Part shown: one piece after another, positions 36,166 to 44,549 of the stretch
How positions within the stretch are numbered: position 1 is the stretch's first letter
Layout: each line of letters opens with the position of its first letter
Assembly (NCBI RefSeq): GCF_020169515.1
Contig: NZ_JAHMHW010000018.1
Span: forward strand, 1-64,000
Origin: Paenibacillus vietnamensis
GTDB taxonomy: Bacteria > Bacillota > Bacilli > Paenibacillales > Paenibacillaceae
Length of the DNA stretch: 64,000 nt
Direction of reading: 5' to 3'
The notes under the pieces: generated by a model
Told to the model about the DNA's origin: nothing
Databases searched by the model: none
What the model saw: only the letters and a program-made list of their open reading frames with translations
Made by a program: the position numbers and the translations under genes

Positions 36166-37022
36166 CTTGAGTGTACCTCCCCGAGTTGAAAGGCTATAGC
36201 CTTCAAGAGGTTCTCGTACAGGATCGCAGTCGTCAAAGTTCCGACTCCGCCGGGAACAGGGGATACCGCTGCTGCATGATCGCGAACGTCAAGGGCTGTG
36301 TCGCCTACGATTTTTCCGCCCTCTACTTCATTTATTCCTGCATCGATGACGGTCAGGCTCGAATGAACCATATTTCCGCGAATGATATTCGGACGGCCAA
36401 CCGCAACAAATGCGATTTCAGCATGGGCCAGATGGGAAGCGATGTCCGGTGTGCGGGAATGACATACCGTAACGGTTGCATTTTCCCGCTGCAGCATATG
36501 AAAGAGCGGCAGTCCGACCGTTTGGCCACGTCCCACCAGAGTTACGTTCTTGCCTTCGAGAGGATGACCGTAATGCTTAAGGAGCTTTATGCACGCTTGT
36601 GGAGTGGCCGGATAAAGACCCGCATCGCCTGTAACAACAGCAAGCTTATTGCCGGGAGTCACTCCGTCAATATCTTTCAGTGGTGAGATCATTTTTTCAA
36701 TTTTTCCGGCTGAAAGGTGCAGAGGCAAGGGCAGCTCCAGCATAATGCCGTGGACGGACGGATCATCATTCAGTCGGACAATCAGTTGAACAATCGATTC
36801 TTCCGTGACATCTGCCTGGAACGAATGGAGATGAAACGTTACCCCAAGCTTTTCGGCGATCTTTTGTTTGGCTCGAGCGTAATAGGCGGATGCCGGGTCT
36901 CCCTCAACCAAAATAACGGCCAGATGAGGCTGAAGACCTTTTTGCTTCAAATCCTTCACTTTCGTTCTGATCGAATCATAGACTTGATCTGCTGCCTCTT
37001 TTGCTTTCATGAGCATTGTCAT
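36162..37022 (-). CDS. Divergent methylenetetrahydrofolate dehydrogenase/cyclohydrolase (FolD family)
   Basis: FolD-family enzyme of 286 residues. The YxxxK catalytic motif is kept (YYARAK). The substrate loop LELPLPLHL differs from the usual QLPLPKHI, DIDGVTPGN replaces DVDGFxPxN, PATPQAC replaces PCTPxG, and PVPGGVGTLT replaces PVPGGVGPMT. The Rossmann segment VTLVGRGQTVGLPL is present. These differences suggest a specialised second FolD, mainly a dehydrogenase, with FchA supplying the cyclohydrolase step (inference). The start ATG 37022 follows GGGAGGTAAT; the frame is open further upstream but through the riboswitch. Confidence 0.88.
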   Translation of the reverse strand: MTMLMKAKEAADQVYDSIRTKVKDLKQKGLQPHLAVILVEGDPASAYYARAKQKIAEKLGVTFHLHSFQADVTEESIVQLIVRLNDDPSVHGIMLELPLPLHLSAGKIEKMISPLKDIDGVTPGNKLAVVTGDAGLYPATPQACIKLLKHYGHPLEGKNVTLVGRGQTVGLPLFHMLQRENATVTVCHSRTPDIASHLAHAEIAFVAVGRPNIIRGNMVHSSLTVIDAGINEVEGGKIVGDTALDVRDHAAAVSPVPGGVGTLTTAILYENLLKAIAFQLGEVHSR

Positions 37023-37052
37023 TTCGATTACCTCCCTTAAAGGTTCATAGAA

Positions 37053-37100
37053 CGAAAAAAAGCATCTGAGGCGGCTCGTCAATTGCGAGCGCTCAGATAC
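37053..37100 (-). terminator. Riboswitch-controlled terminator before folD
   Basis: GTATCTGAG(C)GCTCG-CAATTGA-CGAGCC(GC)CTCAGATGC followed by seven T on the minus strand. It is directly after the ZTP aptamer and 31 bases before the folD start. Confidence 0.88.
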
Positions 37101-37105
37101 TTTTT

Positions 37106-37180
37106 CCCAGGCGAACGGTACGTTCCGGCTGCAGGCTCCCTCGTGGTCGATTCCACTTTTTTCGCCAGTCACCTGCAGCG
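37106..37180 (-). ncRNA. ZTP (pfl) riboswitch aptamer
   Basis: On the minus strand the leader contains the pfl-motif landmarks in order: GGTGACTGGCG, an A-rich internal stretch, GTGG ... CCACGAGGGAGCC, and the terminal CCGTTCGCCTGGG. The aptamer binds ZTP/ZMP, the alarmone of 10-formyl-THF shortage, and in this class ligand prevents termination. Location before folD and fchA matches the known regulon. Confidence 0.85.
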
Positions 37181-37340
37181 TTATTTTCCTTATCTTATCA
37201 AAGATCCGTTTGAAAGAAAACCATCCCGTTTTGGTAGAAGGAATCGTCCTTGTTACCACTTATTACTAATGCTTCAGCAGCAGGATCTAGTTTATAATGG
37301 CAAATGGAGTTAATGTTTACATCAGAGAGGATCGAACATC

Positions 37341-37553
37341 GTGGGAAAAAGTGATAAGTCGTTTGTAGCAGCGTTATTATTATGTTTTTTTCTTGGCGGA
37401 TTAGGTGTGCACCGTTTCTACGTTGGTAAAATTGGAACAGGTATTCTTCAGCTGATCACATTGGGAGGCCTGGGGATCTGGTCGATTATTGATTTGGTGA
37501 TCATTATCGTAGGCAAGTTTAAGGATAAGCAAGGATTACCTATTAAGCCATAG
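37341..37553 (+). CDS. TM2 domain membrane protein
   Basis: A 70-residue protein made almost wholly of a TM2 domain: two hydrophobic helices (FVAALLLCFFLGGLG and GIWSIIDLVIIIVGKF) linked by HRFYVGKIGTGILQL. The conserved G-x-HRFY and D in IIDL are present. Role of the family is unknown. GTG 37341 follows GAGAGGA. A TATAAT at 37293 is a likely -10. Confidence 0.93.
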   Translation: MGKSDKSFVAALLLCFFLGGLGVHRFYVGKIGTGILQLITLGGLGIWSIIDLVIIIVGKFKDKQGLPIKP

Positions 37554-37567
37554 TAAGCGCGAATCTG

Positions 37568-37597
37568 AAGTCCACGGTAACAGCTGTGGACTTTTTT
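37568..37597 (+). terminator. Terminator after the TM2 gene
   Basis: AAGTCCAC ... GTGGACTT followed by T. Confidence 0.88.
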
Positions 37598-37657
37598 GCT
37601 TTTAAAAACGGAAAAAATTCAGTATCATTCAATTATACTTTACGGACGGCGGAGCCA

Positions 37658-38311
37658 ATGAAAATACAACTCGAACATCAAACGATCGACTGTCAGGTCT
37701 TGTACGGCAGCAGAAAGAAAATTTCGATTCATATCGATTATTTGGGACGCGTCACGGTGAAAGCTCCTAACGGAACCGGCGAAGATACGGTCAGGAGCGT
37801 TGTTGCCCATCACGGGAAACAAATAGAGGAGAGGCTGGGCGCCATTGCGGCGGCACGGGACACTCCGAAAACAAGAGAGTACCAGGAAGCAGGCAAGTTT
37901 CTTCATCTTGGCCGGTACTGTTTTCTGGATGAATTAATAGAGACCGCGGGGGCGGACGAGGAAGAGCTGAAAAACCGCCTGAAAAAATTTTATTTTGCCA
38001 GCTGCAAGAAGATCGTAGGGGAACGGCTCAAAATTTATCAGGCGCAGCTGAAAGTTAAGCCCAAAAGCGTGGAAGTCGTGGAGTCCAGAACGAAGTGGGG
38101 AAGCTGCAGCTCGGATAAGCATTTGACGTTCAATTACCGCCTGGCCATGGCTCCGCTTGACGTGATCGATTATGTGGTCATCCACGAGCTTTGCCATCTT
38201 ACGCATATGAACCATGACCGGTCGTTCTGGAGACGCGTGGGAAGCATCATGCCGAACTATAAAGACAAGGAAGCGTATTTGACCAGTTACGGGCAGGAGA
38301 TGACGCTTTGA
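37658..38311 (+). CDS. YgjP-like zinc metallopeptidase (DUF45/M48-related)
   Basis: A 217-residue cytosolic protein. The C-terminal half carries the YgjP/WLM signature: TKWGSCSSDKHLTFNYRL, then the zinc motif VIHELCHLTHMNHDRSFW with HExxH and the third ligand His. The N-terminal half is a small beta domain. The frame is open from 37586, but that start overlaps the preceding terminator; ATG 37658 preceded by GGCGGAG is preferred. Substrate unknown. Confidence 0.9.
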   Translation: MKIQLEHQTIDCQVLYGSRKKISIHIDYLGRVTVKAPNGTGEDTVRSVVAHHGKQIEERLGAIAAARDTPKTREYQEAGKFLHLGRYCFLDELIETAGADEEELKNRLKKFYFASCKKIVGERLKIYQAQLKVKPKSVEVVESRTKWGSCSSDKHLTFNYRLAMAPLDVIDYVVIHELCHLTHMNHDRSFWRRVGSIMPNYKDKEAYLTSYGQEMTL

Positions 38312-38329
38312 TGGATAAGGCAGCAGTTG

Positions 38330-38361
38330 AAATCAAGCCGCTTACCGGCTTGATTTTTTTT
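38330..38361 (+). terminator. Terminator after the metallopeptidase gene
   Basis: AAATCAAGCCG-CTTAC-CGGCTTGATTT with a long T run. Confidence 0.92.
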
Positions 38362-38368
38362 GCGCCGA

Positions 38369-38395
38369 TGTAACCATTTCGCTTCCCCATTCGTG
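38369..38395 (+). promoter_or_regulatory. Candidate ECF sigma-factor promoter of the ABC/ECF operon
   Basis: TGTAACC at 38369, 16-base spacer, CGTG at 38392. This is the TGAAAC(C)-N16-CGTN layout of ECF promoters such as SigW/SigY types. It lies 37 bases before the first gene of an operon that itself encodes an ECF sigma factor, so autoregulation is likely (inference). Confidence 0.45.
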
Positions 38396-38432
38396 TTAAG
38401 GTGAGAAAATCGAAGGTTGGGGAGAGAAACGA

Positions 38433-39311
38433 ATGAGCACGGTCGAAATTAACGGGTTAAACAAAACCTATCGAAGCGTATCTGCCTTATCGGATATTCA
38501 ACTGCAGCTGGAAGCCGGATTATTCGGATTGCTTGGTCCGAACGGGGCCGGCAAAACGACGCTGATGAAAATCCTGAGCACCCTTCTTCCTTACGAGAAA
38601 GGGCAGGTGTCGATCTATGGCTATGATTTGGCCAAGGAAGGGGATCAGATCCGGGGGCTGCTCGGTTATTTGCCGCAGCACTTCTTTGCGCCTGCGCAGT
38701 TTACCGGACGGGAGTTTCTGCACTATGCAGGCTCGATGAAGGGACTGAAGGATCGCCGCGAAAGAAACGAGCAAGTGGAACGGCTGCTCACCGAGGTGAA
38801 TCTTCAGCCGCATGCCGATAAAAAAATAAAACGGTACTCGGGAGGCATGGCGAGGCGGCTCGGCATCGCGCAGGCGCTGCTCGGAAGCCCCAAGCTCATC
38901 ATACTGGACGAGCCTACCGCGGGACTCGATCCCGCCGAGCGGATCCGTTTCCGTAACGTGCTGGAGAGGCTGGCCAAAGATTGTACAATTGTATTGTCCA
39001 CCCACATCATCGGCGATATCGAAGCCAGCTGCGAGAAGGTCGCGGTCTTGAACAGAGGGAAGCTTCTCTACCAAGGGACGACTGCAGGCTTGGCGAACCA
39101 AGCAGCCGGACGCACATGGGAGCTTCAGGTGCCGTATGCCGAGTATGACAAGGTGGAACAAGAGTATACGATCATTTCCAGCAGAAGGGAAACGAACCAT
39201 GCCGTCTTCCGTGTCATCGCGAACGAGCAGCCCCCGCATCAGGATGCCGCTGCTGTGCCCCCGACCATTGAAGACGGTTATATGGCCGCAATTAGCGGGG
39301 TGAACCGATGA
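38433..39311 (+). CDS. ABC transporter ATP-binding protein
   Basis: A 292-residue ATPase of the drug/lipid exporter type. Walker A GPNGAGKTTLM, Q loop YLPQHF, signature YSGGMARRLGIAQ, Walker B LIILDEPTAGLD, and the H-loop STHI are all present. The C-terminal ~70 residues form a regulatory extension. The stop overlaps the start of the large permease gene (ATGA), so it most likely energises that permease. Confidence 0.95.
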   Translation: MSTVEINGLNKTYRSVSALSDIQLQLEAGLFGLLGPNGAGKTTLMKILSTLLPYEKGQVSIYGYDLAKEGDQIRGLLGYLPQHFFAPAQFTGREFLHYAGSMKGLKDRRERNEQVERLLTEVNLQPHADKKIKRYSGGMARRLGIAQALLGSPKLIILDEPTAGLDPAERIRFRNVLERLAKDCTIVLSTHIIGDIEASCEKVAVLNRGKLLYQGTTAGLANQAAGRTWELQVPYAEYDKVEQEYTIISSRRETNHAVFRVIANEQPPHQDAAAVPPTIEDGYMAAISGVNR

Positions 39312-41425
39312 GCATGCTCGCACTCGTTTACCGACATGAAATGCGTCTATTATGCCGCAATCCGTTTTTGGCGCTTCCGTTTGCCATTCAACTGATTTGT
39401 TGGGGCTTTGTCATTATTCCATACGAGAGTCAACCGGTTCACTATGAGGAAATAGCCGCCGTATTTTACGGCAGCTTTCAATGGATCATGCTGGTGAATC
39501 TGCTGCTGATCGGCTTATTCGCCGTTTATATGGCCGCCAAGGATAGAGAAAGCGGCTTCGAATTGTTGGCGGCCACTTATAAGGTGAACAATACGGAATG
39601 GGTGATAGGAAAATGGCTTGTTGCCCAAACGTACGCTTTCTGCTTCACCCTGGTAACGCTGCTTGTACAGGGGATTTGGTTTCTGGGCGGCAGTATGGGA
39701 ACAGAAGAACGGGTTCAAAGCCTGATCTATGTTTTCGCCCAGATGGAAGGGGCTTGCTTTGTTCTTGTCACCTCCGGGTTTTTGCTGGGAATTGGCATTA
39801 AGCATATGCTTGCCTATATGGGGATGGCTGCCTTGCTCGGGCTCACCCTCTTGTCCCACATGAACAGCTACGGATTCGCTTACGTCAATCCGCGGCTGAA
39901 CCTGTTGACCCCTTTCGACTCGATGTACGTCTTTACTCCATATGAGAGTATATGGGGACTCGGCAGCGTGTTCGAAGGCGCGATGCTTCATCAGCTGGCC
40001 GTCATGTTCATTAGTGCGATTTTGCTGGCCGTCGCGTTCCTGTTGTTTCGTCCCTATCGCAGCAGCAGAAGGGAAAAGGGCTTGTGGTCGGCTTTTGCGG
40101 TCATCATGCTCGTACCGGCTGTTCTGGCCGGAGGTATCCGCGTTGCACAGTACGACAGCGCACTAGAACAATACATTGATACCGGCAAGCAATATTTGTC
40201 TGAAAGCATGGGGGATAAAGGGGGATTTATCGATGCGATGACAGAACGTCCCCGCTACCCTTTTTCGATGGATCAAGCGCAGTTAAACGTACAATTTCCT
40301 TCGGAAAACCGGATTAAAGCCGACAGTGTCTTGTCCGTCACTTACAGAGGGGAAACGCCGGCGCCGGTCAATGAGTTCTCCCTAACCTTGCAGCACCAAT
40401 TGGAGATTACGGCATGCAGCGGCAGTGTGAAGCTGACTTGCTCGCGGACGGGCGATCTCATTCTCGTGCAGGTTCCTGGCGGAATGCAGCCGAACGAACC
40501 GCTCCAGTTGAGCTTGCGCTATGAAGGAAATGTCAGGCAATACCGTTCCGACGCCTTGCGGCAGCAATCCTTTGCCGAGGCGGACCGGATTTATCTTCCT
40601 AAAGAGGCCGGCTGGTACCCGTTAATCGGCGAACGCGCATTGGCCCAGAGCGATCCCGATTATACCTACGCAGCCTTTGAAATTACAAACGGAGGGCTGG
40701 TTGAAGACTATCCGACCGCTTTTACCGTTACAATCGCGGACAAGCCTGCCGGATTGCCTGTCGCATTGACGATCCCCCGCGAACCGGACGGAATGTACAA
40801 AGGAACGACGCAATATGGCCTGTCCCTTATCGGAGGCCATTTCGAGGAAAGTACGGTCGGTACGACCAGGATCGTCGCGCATCCCGAGGTGATGCAGAGT
40901 GCGCGCCAAGCGGCCGAGACTTATTTTACTTATTGGAATGCACTGGAGGAGTGGCTTGGCGTACCTGTGGCGCCGCGGGTGATCTATGTATTGGACAAAC
41001 ATCACAGCTATCCGATACAATCTGCGCCTAGACGGGATTACCGCGCTTGGGACGTCTACGATATGAAGGATATTGATCCTACGTTTGCGGTCTCCTCGCT
41101 GGCAAGGGATCTCACTCACGGTTATCCGCCGATGGGAGAAGACGCGGATGTGCTGCAGCGCGCCATCACTTGGGGATTAATGAGGCAATTGCATATGGAC
41201 AGCGGCAATAAGGACTTTGCCGAATGGTATGCGCAGGAATGGCCGTTCGATATTCCTGCGGAGGTGACGGAACGAGTCGAGCTGCTGAACCGATATGACG
41301 AAAAGGGAGAAGAAGCATTCCGGCAGGCAGTCAAATATGTGTTCACCCAATACGAGCTTGATGAGAAGGACGATTTCCGTCTGGAAGAAACGCTGGACCG
41401 GTATGAGGGAGCGGAAAGCCGATGA
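39308..41425 (+). CDS. ABC-2-type permease with large extracytoplasmic M1-like domain
   Basis: A 705-residue protein: about seven hydrophobic segments in the first ~280 residues form an ABC-2-like permease, followed by a ~425-residue outside domain. The latter has a beta-sandwich (QLNVQFPSENRI to LSLRYEGN) and a region that lines up in outline with M1 aminopeptidases, but the HExxH zinc site is missing; the corresponding place reads SLARDLTHGYPPMGED. It is probably a non-catalytic sensing or substrate-docking domain. The gene overlaps its ATPase partner and the next membrane gene by four bases each. Confidence 0.8.
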   Translation: MSMLALVYRHEMRLLCRNPFLALPFAIQLICWGFVIIPYESQPVHYEEIAAVFYGSFQWIMLVNLLLIGLFAVYMAAKDRESGFELLAATYKVNNTEWVIGKWLVAQTYAFCFTLVTLLVQGIWFLGGSMGTEERVQSLIYVFAQMEGACFVLVTSGFLLGIGIKHMLAYMGMAALLGLTLLSHMNSYGFAYVNPRLNLLTPFDSMYVFTPYESIWGLGSVFEGAMLHQLAVMFISAILLAVAFLLFRPYRSSRREKGLWSAFAVIMLVPAVLAGGIRVAQYDSALEQYIDTGKQYLSESMGDKGGFIDAMTERPRYPFSMDQAQLNVQFPSENRIKADSVLSVTYRGETPAPVNEFSLTLQHQLEITACSGSVKLTCSRTGDLILVQVPGGMQPNEPLQLSLRYEGNVRQYRSDALRQQSFAEADRIYLPKEAGWYPLIGERALAQSDPDYTYAAFEITNGGLVEDYPTAFTVTIADKPAGLPVALTIPREPDGMYKGTTQYGLSLIGGHFEESTVGTTRIVAHPEVMQSARQAAETYFTYWNALEEWLGVPVAPRVIYVLDKHHSYPIQSAPRRDYRAWDVYDMKDIDPTFAVSSLARDLTHGYPPMGEDADVLQRAITWGLMRQLHMDSGNKDFAEWYAQEWPFDIPAEVTERVELLNRYDEKGEEAFRQAVKYVFTQYELDEKDDFRLEETLDRYEGAESR

Positions 41426-42027
41426 GCGGATTTTTGGTCAGGCTGGCTCTTTGGATGAAGCTGTGGCGGGCGTCGCTGCCTGCCGGTATTCTCATGGTGC
41501 TGTTTCCGGCAGCGGCGTATGCCATGTATCGTTTTATGCCATACAGGATCGAGTCGTTTACAAGCCTGTTTTATGAAAAAACGGCCATGCTCCTCTTCCT
41601 TTTTCTTTTGCAGTGGTGCTTCGCTATCGACTTCGATTCGAAATTTGCCGGCCACTTGCTTATGTACCCGATGGCGCGGTGGAGGCTCCTCATGGAGCGG
41701 GCGCTGCTGGCCTCGATTCTTTTTGCTGTGCTGTTAGGTCTGACTACGCTTGGGCTGACGCCTTTTGCAGGCGGCTTTGTTTGGAAGGGGATGCTGTTTT
41801 CGGTACCCGTATATATCGGAATGACCGGGGTTTTTGTTTTGGCGACGGTGATCGGAAATCATTCGCTTGGCGGGTTGTGCTCAGGTTTGGTTTTCTGGTT
41901 TTTATCTTTGAGCGGCGTGTTCCGAAGTGCCGAACCATGGATTTTATATAACCGGTTAGGTTATGCGGGAGCGGGCATTCTGCTGTCGGGTGCTGCGGTT
42001 TTACTATTTAACCGGAGATCGGGATGA
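41422..42027 (+). CDS. Multi-pass membrane protein, permease-like
   Basis: A 201-residue protein with about six hydrophobic segments and no recognisable catalytic motif. Charged turns such as FYEKTAM and YPMARWRLLMERALL resemble small ABC-2 permease subunits. It overlaps the preceding gene by ATGA. It likely belongs to one of the two ABC systems encoded here; not recognised beyond that. Confidence 0.75.
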   Translation: MSGFLVRLALWMKLWRASLPAGILMVLFPAAAYAMYRFMPYRIESFTSLFYEKTAMLLFLFLLQWCFAIDFDSKFAGHLLMYPMARWRLLMERALLASILFAVLLGLTTLGLTPFAGGFVWKGMLFSVPVYIGMTGVFVLATVIGNHSLGGLCSGLVFWFLSLSGVFRSAEPWILYNRLGYAGAGILLSGAAVLLFNRRSG

Positions 42028-42058
42028 GGCCGGCAGGGAAAGGAGGGGGAAGGACGGC

Positions 42059-42610
42059 ATGAAGGATGAGGACTACATGAGACAGCTGTCTTACGGCAGC
42101 GATTCGGCACTGGACACGCTGGTTTTCCGTTACCATAAGCTGTTATACGGTTACGCCTACCGGCTGCTGCAGGACGAGAAGCTGGCGGAGGACATCGTTC
42201 AGGAAACGTTTCTGAAAATCTACCAGCAAGGGAAAAAAGGTTATGTTCCCGACCAGTTCAAGCCGTGGATGTACAAAATCGCAACGAACGGCTGCAAAGA
42301 CTATTGGAGAAAGGCATCGACGCAGCGGGAGCGGTTTACGGATCGGGACGTGCAGGAAAAGGGGGAGCTTCACCATCTCCTCGACCGCCAGCTCGAGAGA
42401 AGGTGGATGATCGATTCCTTGAACCGGCTTTCGTTCGAATACCGTTCCGTTCTTTATTTGCGGTTTTATCAGGATTTGAAGTATGCCGAAATTGCGTTGA
42501 CGCTGGATCTCCCCCTCAACACCGTCAAAGGCCGGATTGCGCGCGGATTAAAATATTTGGAAGGCATCTTAACAGAAGACGACCGGAAAGGGGCGGGCGC
42601 AAATGAGTGA
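42059..42610 (+). CDS. RNA polymerase ECF sigma factor
   Basis: A 183-residue sigma-70 family protein: region 2 with LVFRYHKLLYGYAYRLL and DEKLAEDIVQETFLKIY, KPWMYKIATNGCKDYWRK, and region 4 with LSFEYRSVLYLRFYQDLKYAEIA and the helix-turn-helix LPLNTVKGRIARGLKYL. It should direct polymerase to specialised promoters such as that at 38369. The start ATG 42059 is preceded by AGGAGGGGGAAGG; an earlier in-frame codon at 41963 lies in the previous gene. It overlaps the next gene by 8 bases. The next product may act as anti-sigma factor. Confidence 0.92.
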   Translation: MKDEDYMRQLSYGSDSALDTLVFRYHKLLYGYAYRLLQDEKLAEDIVQETFLKIYQQGKKGYVPDQFKPWMYKIATNGCKDYWRKASTQRERFTDRDVQEKGELHHLLDRQLERRWMIDSLNRLSFEYRSVLYLRFYQDLKYAEIALTLDLPLNTVKGRIARGLKYLEGILTEDDRKGAGANE

Positions 42611-43406
42611 AGACCGGGAATTATCCCGTTTGGAGCAAAAGTGGAAAAGCCGGTTTGACCGTTATACTTCCCCCGAACCGGCGGCAGAGCAAACTTTGCG
42701 GCTGATCGAGGGCATTAAACGATCGGCTGAAGGAAAGCCGGCGGATTTGCGTGCGGAGCTGGAGGCCGCCCAATCGGCTGAATCGGCATTGTCCAGGCTG
42801 GCGGGCTTATTTTTATCCCAGTGGAATTTGTACGGGTTGAAGAGCTGGCTGCCGACAGGGCTTGTTATGCTTGCAGTAACCGTTGCGGTCACTGCAGGAG
42901 CGCAAAATGAAATGGACGGTATTCATGCATGGATGAAATGGATTTCGCTCGCAACCGTCGCCGCCATGGGCTTGGCGTTCCGCCCGGCAAACGACGGGAA
43001 TGATGTCCTTGAAAAGCTGAGCTGCTATCCGCTCATCCAGCAAATGTTTGCAAGATATGTCATCGTTACCGTGCTGCAAGTTGTCTTGTCGCTATTCTTA
43101 AGTCTTCTGATCTTAGGGGATGAAGTCTCCATCCCGTATTTGCTGGGTTCTTTTGTGCCGGTTATTTTCTTTGGGGCTGTCGGATTTACAAGCGCGATGT
43201 GGTTCGGTCCCAAGGCGGGCGTGCTCATGACTCTGCTGGTCTGGTTTGGCCAATTGCTGCTCGATCAGCGGCATCATGCACTCTCTGTGTTTCGGCTGCC
43301 TTGGAGCGGTCAATGGTGGGGAGTAACGGCGGGCATTGCGGCTTTATGCTGCTTAATGCTGGGAAGCGTGATGCTGAGATTCCGGTTGAAGAGGGACTTA
43401 AAATGA
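42603..43406 (+). CDS. Membrane protein, candidate anti-sigma factor or permease
   Basis: A 267-residue protein: a hydrophilic N-terminal ~80 residues predicted cytosolic, then about six membrane segments. Its position right after an ECF sigma gene, with overlapping start, and its soluble N-terminus suit an anti-sigma role. The multi-pass part resembles a permease for the ATPase that follows. I recognise no conserved motif that decides between them. Confidence 0.7.
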   Translation: MSEDRELSRLEQKWKSRFDRYTSPEPAAEQTLRLIEGIKRSAEGKPADLRAELEAAQSAESALSRLAGLFLSQWNLYGLKSWLPTGLVMLAVTVAVTAGAQNEMDGIHAWMKWISLATVAAMGLAFRPANDGNDVLEKLSCYPLIQQMFARYVIVTVLQVVLSLFLSLLILGDEVSIPYLLGSFVPVIFFGAVGFTSAMWFGPKAGVLMTLLVWFGQLLLDQRHHALSVFRLPWSGQWWGVTAGIAALCCLMLGSVMLRFRLKRDLK

Positions 43407-44149
43407 CGGTAAGAATTGTGTTAAGCGACGTTGAATATTCGAGCGGAAAAACCAAGCTCATTACCGGCGCTTCGTGCGCGATGTCGACGGGGATTACTTA
43501 TGTCATCGGCAAAAACGGAGCGGGAAAAAGCACGCTGCTAAAGCTGATCGCTACGGCGGCCGTACCCGATCGCGGGAGCGTGGTTTATACGAGGCTGATA
43601 AACGAGGACGGAGCGGGCATGTACAGAAAACAGCTCGGCGTCGAGGAAGTAAGGGGGATGCTCGGTTACATGCCCCAGCATTTTACGGGCCAAACGGATA
43701 TGACGGTAGAAAAGTATTTGAAGTATATGGCTCTTCACAAAGGAATTCCCCGCCGCCTGGTCAAGCCCTCGCTGGAGAAATGGCTGACGGAGAGCGGTCT
43801 TGCGGAACTGAAAGGCAGAAAGCTGCGCTCACTTTCCGGCGGGCAATTACGGAAGGTCGGATTCCTGCAGGCGGTGATGAATCACCCCCGGATATGCGTA
43901 TTGGATGAACCGTTCGAAGGGTTGGACAGCGTGGAGAAGCTATTTTTCAAACGTACGATCAACCGGCTTGCTTTCCACAGCATTGTGGTTATGAGCACGC
44001 ATTTGCTGGAGGAAATGGACCCGTCGGAAGACAACAGCCTCTTATGTATGGAGGACGGGAAGTTGAGCTATCGCGGCAGTGTGGAAGAGGCGGGGAGCTT
44101 GTTTCCGGATGAAATTTCCGACGGGCCTGTTCACGAGAAATATACCTAA
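43403..44149 (+). CDS. ABC transporter ATP-binding protein
   Basis: Second ATPase of the operon, 248 residues. Walker A GKNGAGKSTLLK, Q loop YMPQHF, signature SLSGGQLRKVGFLQ, Walker B ICVLDEPFEGLD, H-loop STHLLEE. ATG 43403 overlaps the previous stop by four bases, which fixes the start; the open frame further upstream is a shadow of the membrane gene. It presumably energises the membrane protein just before it. No obvious terminator follows. Confidence 0.93.
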   Translation: MTVRIVLSDVEYSSGKTKLITGASCAMSTGITYVIGKNGAGKSTLLKLIATAAVPDRGSVVYTRLINEDGAGMYRKQLGVEEVRGMLGYMPQHFTGQTDMTVEKYLKYMALHKGIPRRLVKPSLEKWLTESGLAELKGRKLRSLSGGQLRKVGFLQAVMNHPRICVLDEPFEGLDSVEKLFFKRTINRLAFHSIVVMSTHLLEEMDPSEDNSLLCMEDGKLSYRGSVEEAGSLFPDEISDGPVHEKYT

Positions 44150-44256
44150 GCTGGAACGTTGGACAAGGCAGGAAGGAAGGAGGCCGGGACGAGCGGTAAG
44201 GGAGTTTTTGGACTGTGCTTGCTTCGTCCCGGTACTGTTCGGGGAAGGCTTGATGA

Positions 44257-44442
44257 GTAACTGGATTTCATACACTTATTTTAAGGCGGCCGCCAGCTGC
44301 ACAGAAAATAACGGGATTTTATACATGTAAAATGACGATTGCGCACGTTTTTGCGGATTTTCACGGATTTATCTACAAGGAATCCAGTTATTACCTCGGG
44401 TCGGAGAGAAACGCTGGAAATTGATACAACAAATCCAGTTAA
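44257..44442. repeat. MITE-like intergenic element, copy 1
   Basis: A ~186-base stretch bounded by GTAACTGGATTT and its inverse AAATCCAGTTA, with a further inner copy AATCCAGTTATTAC at 44381. A shorter relative lies at 58382-58516. The whole spacer 44150-44549 holds no convincing gene; a short open frame crossing 44079-44330 has no ribosome binding site. Confidence 0.5.
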
Positions 44443-44549
44443 CTATAGCCGGTACATGGGACTAATGGCGAATTTTAGCTTTTGCGCATAATCCTTTTCC
44501 TTCCGGGTCAACCTAATCAGGCAGTTTGGACTGGAGAGGAGGGATCGTA

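Noticed and set aside
37586..37657. N-terminal extension of the YgjP-like peptidase
   Set aside because: It would start inside the stem of the TM2 gene terminator; ATG 37658 has a better site and matches the family start.
44079..44330. 83-residue reading frame after the second ABC ATPase
   Set aside because: Begins inside the ATPase gene in another frame, no ribosome site, runs into the repeat element.
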